DNA of 64,000 bases. It comes from an uncultured SAR116 cluster alpha proteobacterium. Lineage in GTDB: Bacteria > Pseudomonadota > Alphaproteobacteria > Puniceispirillales > Puniceispirillaceae. Below, one piece after another: positions 38,650-46,858 of this stretch (within the stretch, counting starts at the first letter, position 1; every line of letters starts with the position of its first letter). The stretch spans positions 1-64,000 of the forward strand of contig CACNSW010000001.1 in NCBI GenBank assembly GCA_902623185.1. Direction: 5' to 3'. The notes below the pieces were generated by a model. The model was not told the DNA's origin. It saw nothing but the letters and a program-made list of their open reading frames with translations, and did not search any database. The position numbers and the translations under genes were made by a program.

Positions 38650-39987
38650 TCAGACCTGCTTGGAGAAATCTGGGTACGACTCCATCCCAAGCTCAGCCTT
38701 GTCAAGGCCCTCGAGTTCCTCTTCTTCTGAAACGCGGATGCCAAGAACCAAATTGATAATCGTCCAAGCGACCCAAGAAATCACAAAGGTGAATGCTCCT
38801 ACGATCGCAATGCTGATAATTTGCGTGCCAAAATTAGCGTCGCTGTTGGTCAGCGGAACAGCGAGTGTGCCCCAGATACCAGCGATGAGGTGAACTGGTA
38901 TTGCTCCAACCACATCATCAATTTGCATTTTGTCCAACATCGGTACGGCGAACACGACAATCAGACCACCAACACCACCGATCAGTGTGGCAACGCCAAG
39001 GCTTGGTGTCAGCGGCTCCGCCGTGATTGATACCAATCCGGCGAGTGCGCCATTCAGCACCATCGTTAGGTCCACTTTCTTGTAAAAAATCTGAGTGAGG
39101 ACTGCTGCTGCAAGTGAACCTCCTGCCGCCGCTGCATTCGTATTTGCAAAAATTCTTGAAACGTCCGCAACGTCGCTCACTGTGCCCATCGCAAGCTGTG
39201 AGCCACCATTGAAGCCAAACCATCCAAGCCACAGGATGAAAGTACCTAGGGTCGCAAGAGGCAAATTGGCACCAGGCATTGGAACGACGCGACCGTCTTT
39301 GTATTTCCCAGCCCGTGCGCCAAGAACCAAAGCACCAGCCAGCGCCGCCCAACCACCTACCGAGTGAACAACGGTCGACCCGGCAAAATCAAGGAAACCC
39401 ATCTCATCAAGGAATCCTCCGCCCCACTTCCAACTGGCTTGGAGCGGGTAAATAAACGCTGTCAGTATCAGAGTGAAAAGCAGGAAAGGCCATAATTTGA
39501 TGCGTTCTGCAAGAGTTCCGGAAACGATAGACGCTGTCGCGGCGCAGAACATTAGCTGGAAAAAGTAATCTGACGCAGTGGACGCATATCCAATATCATC
39601 GGCTGCCTCTGGAGCAACCCCAACTGCTTCCATCACAGCAACAGCAGGAAACAATGCTGAAAACACACCGTCAATCGACCAGTCGCCTAGCGGGTACATT
39701 AAATTGTAGCCGATCAGGTAATAACCAATAGCTGCAGTTGAAAATAACGCCATATTTTTGGTGAGCTGCATAGTTGTGTTCTTGGCTCTCACCAGGCCGG
39801 CCTCAAGCATACAAAAACCACAAGCCATAAACATAACGAGAAAACCTGCCATCAAAAACAGTACAGAGTTCAATATAAACACGCCGTGTTCAGGAACTTC
39901 TTGCGCAACTGCAGGAGTCGCGGCGAACGCCGTTAGAATAACGGCAGAGCTTGCGAGTGCTAGTTTAGAATAAAAACGCTTAAACAT
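38650..39987 (-). CDS. amt: Ammonium transporter Amt
   Basis: A 445-residue Amt channel importing ammonium across the inner membrane. It has a signal sequence (residues 1-28, ATPAVAQ) then eleven membrane segments. The paired pore histidines are in STVVHSVGGWAAL (about 205) and IPVHLIAGIWG (about 370), and the family signature DFAGSTVVHSVGG is present. It lies 21 bases downstream of glnK, the usual glnK-amtB pairing, so GlnK likely plugs the pore when nitrogen is plentiful. The ribosome site is GGAG. Confidence 0.96.
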   Translation of the reverse strand: MFKRFYSKLALASSAVILTAFAATPAVAQEVPEHGVFILNSVLFLMAGFLVMFMACGFCMLEAGLVRAKNTTMQLTKNMALFSTAAIGYYLIGYNLMYPLGDWSIDGVFSALFPAVAVMEAVGVAPEAADDIGYASTASDYFFQLMFCAATASIVSGTLAERIKLWPFLLFTLILTAFIYPLQASWKWGGGFLDEMGFLDFAGSTVVHSVGGWAALAGALVLGARAGKYKDGRVVPMPGANLPLATLGTFILWLGWFGFNGGSQLAMGTVSDVADVSRIFANTNAAAAGGSLAAAVLTQIFYKKVDLTMVLNGALAGLVSITAEPLTPSLGVATLIGGVGGLIVVFAVPMLDKMQIDDVVGAIPVHLIAGIWGTLAVPLTNSDANFGTQIISIAIVGAFTFVISWVAWTIINLVLGIRVSEEEELEGLDKAELGMESYPDFSKQV

Positions 39988-40008
39988 GTTGAATAACTCC
40001 GTGTCGTC

Positions 40009-40347
40009 TTAAAGCGCGTCGGCGCCTGTTTCGCCCGTGCGGATGCGGGTAGCAGCCTCGAGGTCGAGTGTGAAAATTTTGCCATCACCAATTTTGCCTG
40101 ATTCACTTGCGGCTTTGATGGTTTCGACAACCTTATCTGCCATTTTTGCGTCTACGGCAATTTCGATCTTAACCTTAGGCAAAAAATGGACCGTATATTC
40201 GGCACCACGATACATTTCGCTTTTGCCTTTCTGACGCCCATAACCTTGCACTTCCGACGTCGTGAGGCCTTCGATACCTATCCCTACCAACGCCTCATGC
40301 ACCGCGGTCAATCTCCCCGGTTGAATGATTGCGACTATATATTTCAT
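40009..40347 (-). CDS. glnK: Nitrogen regulatory PII protein GlnK
   Basis: A 112-residue PII signal protein that senses ATP/ADP and 2-oxoglutarate and controls Amt and the GlnE-glutamine synthetase system. The chosen start at 40347 (MKYIVAIIQPGRL) matches the family; the open frame adds 18 atypical residues. The T-loop carries the uridylylation site Tyr51 (YRGAEY, with Tyr51 as the last residue), followed by PKVKIEIAVD and the C-terminal GKIGDGKIFTLDLEAATRIRTGE. Immediate linkage to amt marks it as the GlnK rather than GlnB paralogue. Confidence 0.95.
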   Translation of the reverse strand: MKYIVAIIQPGRLTAVHEALVGIGIEGLTTSEVQGYGRQKGKSEMYRGAEYTVHFLPKVKIEIAVDAKMADKVVETIKAASESGKIGDGKIFTLDLEAATRIRTGETGADAL

Positions 40348-40501
40348 GGTTATTCCTTTCTCAACGACCCCAAAAACGCCCATTCGTCTGGACAAACTCA
40401 AAAATTGTGGGTGGGCTTCCGATAAATCGTAGCGCCTCCCATCCTGCTTCTTGAGGACTGTTGAATAATTAACAACTTGCTGTTGATTGAAATTCTGCTA
40501 A

Positions 40502-40532
40502 TTTTGCATTCCTGTGATGCAAAAATTGCATC
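40502..40532. promoter_or_regulatory. Clustered palindromes between glnK and the LysR gene
   Basis: Perfect inverted repeat GATGCAA-AAA-TTGCATC at 40516-40532, with an additional upstream half-site TTTTGCAT (40502-40509) that pairs with ATGCAAAA around a 7-base spacer. Three TGCAT-type half-sites in 31 bases look like a regulator array. It lies 47 bases before the LysR start and 155 bases upstream of glnK. Likely binding partner: the adjacent LysR protein (inference). Confidence 0.5.
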
Positions 40533-40578
40533 TCAATTACTACATTCGTTACTCAGCTTCAAAAAAGGTCCTTTTTTT

Positions 40579-41514
40579 ATGCGCTTTATGGCTAATCTCA
40601 AGTTTATTGACACTGTTTCACGCGAGGGTTCCATTCGAAAAGCCGCAGAAAAACTTGCTATCACCTCGACGGCATTGAACCGGCGGATTCTTCAGGTAGA
40701 GGATGAAATTGGTCAGCCATTGTTCGAGCGTCTGCCCTCGGGAGTGCGATTAAACACAGCTGGCGAGATTTTCGTGCAGCATATCCGGTCACAAATGGCT
40801 GATCTGGCGCGCGTGCAGTCCCAGATAGCCGACCTTAGTGGTATCAGGCGCGGCCATGTTCGGGTCGCCAGTGGCGCTGATGCGTTGCGTCATTTCCTAC
40901 CTGAGGCCGTCGCCAAATACCGACGGGATCATCCAGCCGTTACATTTGAAATGACTCGCTGCTATGGAGACGCTGCAGAGGCATCACTGCTGTCACTCGA
41001 TACCGATATTGCCATGAGTTTTGCACCCATAAGGGCAGCACATTTTCATGTTGCGGCCGGTGTTCGTCAGCAAATTTATTGTTTAATGAACGAAGCACAT
41101 CCACTTGCCAAACATGAAATTATTCGTTTGCATGACTGTGTTGGATACCCTGCCATTTTGCCGAATCCATTAAGCGGGATTCGTCAACTACTAGACACTG
41201 CGCTAATAAGGCGAAATCTCGAACTGAATATGATCCTGGTGTCAGATAGTTTTGAATTTATGCAGAATTACCTTCTGCATGATGAAGCGCTGTCATTCCA
41301 GATCCCAATCGGACTTGCGGGTAGTGTTGATACAGTTGTCGATTCTGGGATCACTGGAATCGTTGCTCGGCCTGTTGATACGACTGACGTACCTTTTGGC
41401 GTGATCCATATTGGCTATTTAAAGGGTCGGGTTCTACCGGTGGCAGCAGCAAAATTCCTTGATGACATCATCCACCATCTACAATGGCGCTTTCCAGACG
41501 AAACTGGCGTCTGA
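40579..41514 (+). CDS. LysR family transcriptional regulator
   Basis: A 311-residue LysR-type regulator. The winged helix-turn-helix occupies residues 1-65 (LKFIDTVSREGSIRKAAEKL, then TSTALNRRILQVEDEIGQPLFERLPSGVRL), followed by a two-lobed effector domain. I start it at the ATG at 40579; the open frame from 40477 would include the palindromic operator region. It is divergent from glnK-amt and is therefore a candidate regulator of that operon, or only of itself. The effector is unknown. Nothing coregulated is seen immediately downstream. Confidence 0.9.
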   Translation: MRFMANLKFIDTVSREGSIRKAAEKLAITSTALNRRILQVEDEIGQPLFERLPSGVRLNTAGEIFVQHIRSQMADLARVQSQIADLSGIRRGHVRVASGADALRHFLPEAVAKYRRDHPAVTFEMTRCYGDAAEASLLSLDTDIAMSFAPIRAAHFHVAAGVRQQIYCLMNEAHPLAKHEIIRLHDCVGYPAILPNPLSGIRQLLDTALIRRNLELNMILVSDSFEFMQNYLLHDEALSFQIPIGLAGSVDTVVDSGITGIVARPVDTTDVPFGVIHIGYLKGRVLPVAAAKFLDDIIHHLQWRFPDETGV

Positions 41515-41576
41515 TCAAAGAGTCAAATAGCAAATTTGTTATTGAACCATGCTTTTTTGACTTTAAAGTTTTACGC

Positions 41577-42050
41577 CTACGGTTGGTATGGAATAGAAGA
41601 GTGGTGCAAAACAATTTTTAGAAATTTCCCCTCACATAGTTTGTAGCCAAAACTCTTTTCGACTTTGGTGGCTCTCCCATATTTATCAACAAGCGTAACC
41701 CACCCCATCCAAAGGGCAATTTTTTCCTCTAAGAAGACTGCCTTGGTATCAGAAAAAACCTGCTTCCAACACTTTATAGCAAATCCGCCATCGAGAGGAT
41801 AATCAGCGTTACCACCGACAAAGTATGACAGGGCGCCATCTGCAGTTGTCCTAAAAGTTTGGGCGCCACTACTTAACGTAGGTTTAAACAGAACGGGGCC
41901 AATACCGTACCCGTACAAGTCACCAATCAATTTTTTTGCCAATTTTTGCGCATCTTCAAATCCGTTTTGTTCGTACGCTGATGATATGGAAACCATACCA
42001 TCGCCCCAAGCCGTCAAAGCGTCAGCAAGATTATCTTTCGTTAATAACAC
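41577..42050 (-). CDS. NTF2/SnoaL-like conserved protein
   Basis: A 157-residue protein (WGDGMVSISSAYEQNG near residue 15, DLYGYGIGPVLFKPT near 44, FRTTADGALSYFVGG near 66, KIVLHHSSIPY at the end). The curved-sheet pattern and the final HHSS resemble NTF2/SnoaL-like proteins. I recall similar sequences in marine bacteria annotated, probably wrongly, as phosphoribosyl-AMP cyclohydrolase; it has none of that enzyme's motifs. No signal peptide is seen. It converges with the LysR gene. Function is unknown. Confidence 0.65.
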   Translation of the reverse strand: MLLTKDNLADALTAWGDGMVSISSAYEQNGFEDAQKLAKKLIGDLYGYGIGPVLFKPTLSSGAQTFRTTADGALSYFVGGNADYPLDGGFAIKCWKQVFSDTKAVFLEEKIALWMGWVTLVDKYGRATKVEKSFGYKLCEGKFLKIVLHHSSIPYQP

Positions 42051-42314
42051 TGGGCTACCTCTGTTCTCATTTATTGGGCGACAATTGTAACGTTACTTAT
42101 TCAACTAATGAGCAACATATCAAGACTGCGAAAATAATTTGTGTTATTTTTCATTAGTTTTTTTCAAAATCAGAACAATAAAGAGTCGTTTCTGTTGGCT
42201 AGACATCTTGATTTACTGCTAATTTCAACCGCCAATTGGCGCTAGTTTTCGTTTACGATAGTCTGGTGCTGTCTTAGTTTTTAAAGGAATAAACAATCTC
42301 ATTTTGTAAAGCAA

Positions 42315-43501
42315 TTAAACGTTGTTACCTGCTACATAGGCTGACGACCATGCCAATTGAAAATTGTGACCACCCAGATAGCCAGTGACGTCAACTACCT
42401 CGCCAATGAAAAACAAACAAGGTACCGACTTTGCCTGCATTGTCTTGGACGATATATTATCAGTATCAACGCCGCAAAATGTAACCGCCGTAGTGCGCTA
42501 ATCTTCGCTCCCAGATGGACAAACTTGCCAATAATTTATAGCGTTCCCAACAAGCGCTAGTACCACATCACGCAGATCGGCACGTCGTCCATCGCTATTA
42601 TTGACCCCAACCAAATCCCGGGTAAGGCGGCGTGGCAAATGATTGGCAAGGGCATTCACTACATCCTGTCTTAGCGCGTTGTGTTTTTGTTGCTTCAGGA
42701 TTGATGCCACATCGGCATTTGGCGCAAGATCAATATCTAACCCGTCACCCAGTCGCCAATATGATGAGATCTGAAGAATGGAGGGACCGCTCAACCCACA
42801 GTGCGTGAACAAAAGTCCATCAGATAAGCTTACTCTGCCCTACCCTATGTTGGCCTTCACGGACAGACCAGATAATGCCCTGTATCAAGCAAGCAACTGA
42901 TCGTCAAAAGTCAGTTGAACAAGGCCAGCGTGCCGATCAACCAGATGCAGCCCGAATTGGCGCGCAACATCATAACTAAATTAGGTTGCACCAATTTTTG
43001 GAAACCATAGCCCTTCAGTGGCAATAACCAAAGCCGTCGTCTCAATCTCACCAAGCGATTTCTTGAGGCCAAAGCCACCATTATTAAGCCCACAAACACT
43101 CTCAATGGAAACATTGTTGGCGATTTTGGCGGCCATATCGGCACACTCTGCGAGCAGCATATCGATCACATCTCGCACATTGCCATCACAGAAAAGTTGT
43201 CCCAGCTTATTTCTTGATAAGCAATTCCATGTTTTTCGATTAGAGCAATGAAATCATGCTGGGTTTATTGCCGTAATGCCGATTTACAGAAATTGGGATT
43301 ATTTGAGATAAATTGTGATGGCTGGCAGGTATATTTGTGAAATTGCATCAACAACCTCCAGAAATCCTGATATTTTTGGCGATCCTGCAGGCACCATCGA
43401 GAACTGGCAAAAAAACGGTGGCATGCGCCGGCCATCAAAGCACACATGAAGCCTGCGACACCTACCCCAATCACAGCCACATCTCTTTTCTCAGCAGGCA
43501 T
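42315..43501 (-). pseudogene. Decayed HI0933-family flavoprotein (BaiN/YhiN-like) gene
   Basis: Reading the reverse strand in all frames gives an ordered set of HI0933-family blocks in the wrong relative frames. They are DVAVIGVGVAGFMCA (FAD-binding start), then SQFISNNPNFCKSAL, HDFIALIEKHGIAYQE, LGQLFCDGNVRDVIDMLLAE, ETTALVIATEGLWFPKIGA, an in-frame TAA at 42978-42980, SYDVARQFGLHLVDRHAG, FTHCGLSGPSILQISSYW and GVDTDNISSKTMQAKS. The last block is FIGEVVDVTGYLGGHNFQ, ending at the stop at 42315-42317. The total span equals a full-length gene (about 395 codons). Several frameshifts and stops make it non-functional; homopolymer error alone cannot explain this many lesions. Confidence 0.88.
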
Positions 43502-43572
43502 CCAGTATTTTCAATAGCAACTAATCTGGCGTAGGCTATAGGCCATCGGGACGTAAAGAGCAAAGATTTAAG

Positions 43573-43818
43573 ATGCAGTGGGTGGTTTATATACTCGAAT
43601 GTGGTGACAACAGCCTTTATACGGGCATCACTAACAACCTATCTGCACGCCTCGCTGCACACCAAGCCGGTACCGGTGCCAAATACACACGTGGACGGGG
43701 TCCATTTCATTTGGTGTTTCAAGAACACGTAACCGACCGTAGTGCGGCTACACGGCGCGAGAACGAGATCAAAGCACTGGACGTGTGGGCCAAAAGGCGA
43801 CTAATTGCCGACCAATAA
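43573..43818 (+). CDS. GIY-YIG nuclease superfamily protein (YhbQ/UPF0213-like)
   Basis: An 81-residue single-domain GIY-YIG protein. It shows VVYILECGDNSLYTGITNNL (the Y-I and Y-T-G-I pair), ARLAAHQAGTGAKYTRGRGP and the catalytic-type Glu in RENEIKAL. Small proteins of this type (UPF0213, YhbQ) are common; some act on branched or damaged DNA, but roles are poorly defined. It stands alone, next to the decayed flavoprotein gene. Confidence 0.9.
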   Translation: MQWVVYILECGDNSLYTGITNNLSARLAAHQAGTGAKYTRGRGPFHLVFQEHVTDRSAATRRENEIKALDVWAKRRLIADQ

Positions 43819-44013
43819 CACTCGGGACATAGGCGAAATGTGGTGACGTTATTACTGTGTAAAAACGAGGAAGAACGATAAATAGAATTTTTTGTAGTGA
43901 CTTAGTGTTTCTCAGGCCTTCATTTATTCCTCGCAACCTTCATCCTCCGCTGGCAAAACAACATCCATCTGGTTACGGGTCTAAGGACCAGCGCTTTAAA
44001 TTTTTTGTTGAAG

Positions 44014-44262
44014 TCAGTTGGGCATGCCAGCTTTGTTGTAAAGGTAATATTTGCCAACCCGCTTCTTAAGACAAGGATCGAAATCAGAATAATTGGAGAT
44101 CTTACCCTCTTTGCCATTGCCTATTTCAAAAAGCTCGAGTGAGTCTTTGCCCCGACCCTTTAAACGATTTCCACTCATAAAATTAACTGTAAAACCGCAG
44201 GAACCATCGGCGTGCGAGATCATAAAAGAGACATCCTGGATTAACATCATTTCGTCTGACAA
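44014..44262 (-). CDS. Small hypothetical protein
   Basis: An 82-residue open frame starting at a TTG (44262; ATGs follow four and five codons later). It has a mixed, plausible composition with cysteines at about residues 22 and 64 and the C-terminal stretch CLKKRVGKYYLYNKAGMPN. No family is recognised. It is downstream of another short frame (44318-44470) on the same strand, and both follow the class V aminotransferase gene. It may be real or a remnant. Confidence 0.35.
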   Translation of the reverse strand: MSDEMMLIQDVSFMISHADGSCGFTVNFMSGNRLKGRGKDSLELFEIGNGKEGKISNYSDFDPCLKKRVGKYYLYNKAGMPN

Positions 44263-44317
44263 AACGATTTTTACCTAACCCTAGACCTTATGCCGATGGC
44301 ACCTTGAATTGTGTGTA

Positions 44318-44470
44318 TTATTCGCCAGAGGCACACGGCTCGCGCCAAACTGGGCCTACATCTCGGCACAACAAAGTGGAGTCGCCTAAAACTCTATCAA
44401 ACTTAACATTGAAGTAGTCAAAGACCAATTGATCTAGCGTGGTCACTGGGTAACTAACGATATTTTGCAT
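44318..44470 (-). CDS. Short open frame downstream of the aminotransferase gene
   Basis: A 50-codon frame (begins MQNIVSYPVTTLDQLVFDYF, ends VWREPCASGE) from an ATG at 44470 to a TAA, 30 bases after the aminotransferase stop. The amino-acid content looks protein-like (two cysteines and a conserved-looking CRDVGPVWREPC ending). No family is recognised. Position suggests co-transcription with the aminotransferase. Confidence 0.35.
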   Translation of the reverse strand: MQNIVSYPVTTLDQLVFDYFNVKFDRVLGDSTLLCRDVGPVWREPCASGE

Positions 44471-44500
44471 GGCCCGCCTTTTGCAGCAGAACTGGTTTGA

Positions 44501-45640
44501 TCAGGCAGGTATCACCTTGTCCAGTGCATCCTTGAAATACGCCACACTGCGCGCGCAATCGTGTAGCTTGTCAAGCCCAAACAGACCTATGCGAAAAGTC
44601 TTGAAACTCGGACCCTCGCCACACTCCAGCGGCACCCCAGCGGCGATCTGCACACCCTCAGCAGCGAATTTACTTCCGTCCTTGATATTGTCATCATCAG
44701 TGTAGCTAACGACGACACTCGGCGCCTTGAAGCCCTCAGCAGCCACGGATTTCACGCCACGTTCTTCAAGCAACTCACGCACTGCTGCACCCAAAGCGAT
44801 CTGTTCATCACGCACTCGTTCAAAACCATAAGCCTCAGTCTCAAGCAACGCATCACGGAATGTCGCAAGAGCGTCTGTAGGCATGGTAGCGTGATAAGCA
44901 TGCCCTCCATTTTCATAGGTTTCCATGATGGAAAGCCATTTCTTTAAATCGCAAACATAGCTTGCAGCGTTAGTATGGTCGATTTGAGCACGCGCCCGTT
45001 CAGACAGCATTACCAAACCGCTACAAGGAGAGGCGCTCCAACCCTTCTGCGGCGCACTAAGTAGAATATCTACTTCAAGCGCCTGCATATCCACCCACAT
45101 AGCGCCCGAAGCTACACAATCCAGAACGAAAATACCCCCAACGGCTCTGACCGCATCGGAAACCGCACGAATATAATCGTCTGGCAGAATCATACCAGCC
45201 GATGTCTCAACATGAGGAGCGCAGACAAGTCCGGGCCTTTCTGAATGAATACGGGAAACGACATCGGTGATTGGCATCGGCGCGAAGGGTGACTGTCGAT
45301 TGGCACCACCATCGATTTGGCTCGCTGCAAGTACCGAAATACTGGAGGCGATTTTGCCTCTCTCTATGATTTCTGACCAACGAAAACTGAACCAGCCATT
45401 GCGGATGACCATCACGTGCTTATTATCACCAAATTGCCGAGCAATGGCTTCCATCCCGTAGGTTCCTCCTCCTGGAATGACAACCACTGATTTTGCCTTG
45501 TACGCACGTTTCAGCGAAGCTGAAATGTCCCTCATGACACTTTGGAATTTAAGTGACATTGAGTTCAAAGAACGATCCGTGAAAACAACAGAATATTCCA
45601 ACAATCCATCTGGATCGATATCTCGCAATAAAGATGGCAT
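44501..45640 (-). CDS. Class V aminotransferase (alanine/serine-glyoxylate type)
   Basis: A 379-residue PLP-dependent class V aminotransferase. The PLP lysine is in LLSAPQKGWSASP (about 197), preceded by the cofactor aspartate in FVLDCVASGAM (about 168); GGGTYGMEA near 62 binds the phosphate. The family includes alanine-glyoxylate and serine-pyruvate transaminases and cysteine desulfurases; the overall pattern favours the first group. I use the ATG at 45640, which has GGAGGG 5 bases upstream, instead of the open-frame start 25 codons earlier. It could connect to glyoxylate and hydroxypyruvate produced at 29-33 kb. Confidence 0.88.
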   Translation of the reverse strand: MPSLLRDIDPDGLLEYSVVFTDRSLNSMSLKFQSVMRDISASLKRAYKAKSVVVIPGGGTYGMEAIARQFGDNKHVMVIRNGWFSFRWSEIIERGKIASSISVLAASQIDGGANRQSPFAPMPITDVVSRIHSERPGLVCAPHVETSAGMILPDDYIRAVSDAVRAVGGIFVLDCVASGAMWVDMQALEVDILLSAPQKGWSASPCSGLVMLSERARAQIDHTNAASYVCDLKKWLSIMETYENGGHAYHATMPTDALATFRDALLETEAYGFERVRDEQIALGAAVRELLEERGVKSVAAEGFKAPSVVVSYTDDDNIKDGSKFAAEGVQIAAGVPLECGEGPSFKTFRIGLFGLDKLHDCARSVAYFKDALDKVIPA

Positions 45641-45898
45641 GACACCCTCCAACAAATCCGCAGATGCGAATACATCAATGACCTTAGGGCATGGGCGTTT
45701 CTTTTTGCAACGCAATTCTCAATTTGTTAACGGCTAATCGCCGATTGGCGCTATTTGTTGAGGAGAATGTCAGATGTATGTTATTTTGTATATATCAGCT
45801 AATTGAGCATCCAGGCTTTGATGACAAAAATCAAAAATCTATCCTATAATCAGTAAGTTAAACCGCTCACAAATTACTTGTTTCATTATCTGAGCTAC

Positions 45899-46858
45899 TC
45901 ACGCTATGCCTATATCGACTCCAAAAATCCAGCCTTCAATGTTGGCGGCCTGCTTTTCTGCATCAGGCAATAACCAGCATTCTGGCATCTGAGAAAAATA
46001 GCGTAGTGCTGCAGCGGAAATCATCGCATCAGCTTCATCAGCATCCCTACCACGCAGTTGAAAATCATCTGGTACTCGCTCGCTATCATAAGCCGCTAGG
46101 GCCTCAGAGAGAAAGGTTGGGTTGGCGGCGGCATTTCTGGCTGGGTTGAAGCCAGCGGCATGAAAATAGAGGCTTGGAAAAATCTCAACAATGATCAGTG
46201 CAGGCCACTGCCCATCGGTCGCCAAATCATCAAAGGGCCATATGGCTAGATCACCGGCAAGCGTCGATTTCAGACGATGAAGAAGGCGCATCCCCGCCAT
46301 TGACCCAGTGGCAACATTGTCGGCACCAATTGCCTTGAAAGTTGATGATGGCTTGCGGCCCGCCTGCTGCGCAGCGTAATCGGTAACCCGACGGCGGCTG
46401 GCAAACCGGGGCGCCTTGTAATTGTACGGCGACAGGTAATAGTCACCCAAAGGCGGGGTTGCAAAAACGCGTCCCCCGTAGAGATGAGGGTCTTGGTTAC
46501 AGAGTTCATCTATCATCTGCCATAATGCAGTTGGATTACAGGGTTGCGCCGCTGTCGAAAGGCTGGGATAGTAGCAATTCTCATCGATAAAAGGATGAGC
46601 AAAGGCAAAGTCAATACCAACGATAACCGGCCCATCATCACGCCACTGGGCTGGGTCTACAAGTGCTGCCCCTTGATGGGCTAGTTCCAGTAACCAGTCA
46701 AACACCGCCTCGCGACCCCAGTTTTTCCCCGCCGGACAATCAATACGCTGCGGCGGCGCATTGCCGGGTGTTGCGCAGGCAAGTTGGATACCCTGCTGAC
46801 GCGGCCCCTTTGCGCCTGACCAATCAATTCCAATAAAAGCAGAGGGGATCGGTATCAT
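45899..46858 (-). CDS. Conserved protein, predicted RNase H-like fold, coupled to pgi
   Basis: A 319-residue protein beginning MIPIPSAFIGIDWSGAKGPRQQG, with GPVIVGIDFAFAHPFID near 75. A GIDxSGA start followed by a second GIDFA strand is seen in DUF429-type predicted RNase H-like proteins, but the match is by eye. Acidic residues in FIGIDWSG, VGIDFAF and DADEADAMISA could form a metal site. The start overlaps the pgi stop (ATGA, 46855-46858), so it is translated with pgi. Function is unknown. Confidence 0.72.
   Translation of the reverse strand: MIPIPSAFIGIDWSGAKGPRQQGIQLACATPGNAPPQRIDCPAGKNWGREAVFDWLLELAHQGAALVDPAQWRDDGPVIVGIDFAFAHPFIDENCYYPSLSTAAQPCNPTALWQMIDELCNQDPHLYGGRVFATPPLGDYYLSPYNYKAPRFASRRRVTDYAAQQAGRKPSSTFKAIGADNVATGSMAGMRLLHRLKSTLAGDLAIWPFDDLATDGQWPALIIVEIFPSLYFHAAGFNPARNAAANPTFLSEALAAYDSERVPDDFQLRGRDADEADAMISAAALRYFSQMPECWLLPDAEKQAANIEGWIFGVDIGIA

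Noticed and set aside
43920..44117. 65-codon reverse frame
   Set aside because: Overlaps the more plausible 44014-44262 frame and has an unlikely basic, hydrophobic composition.
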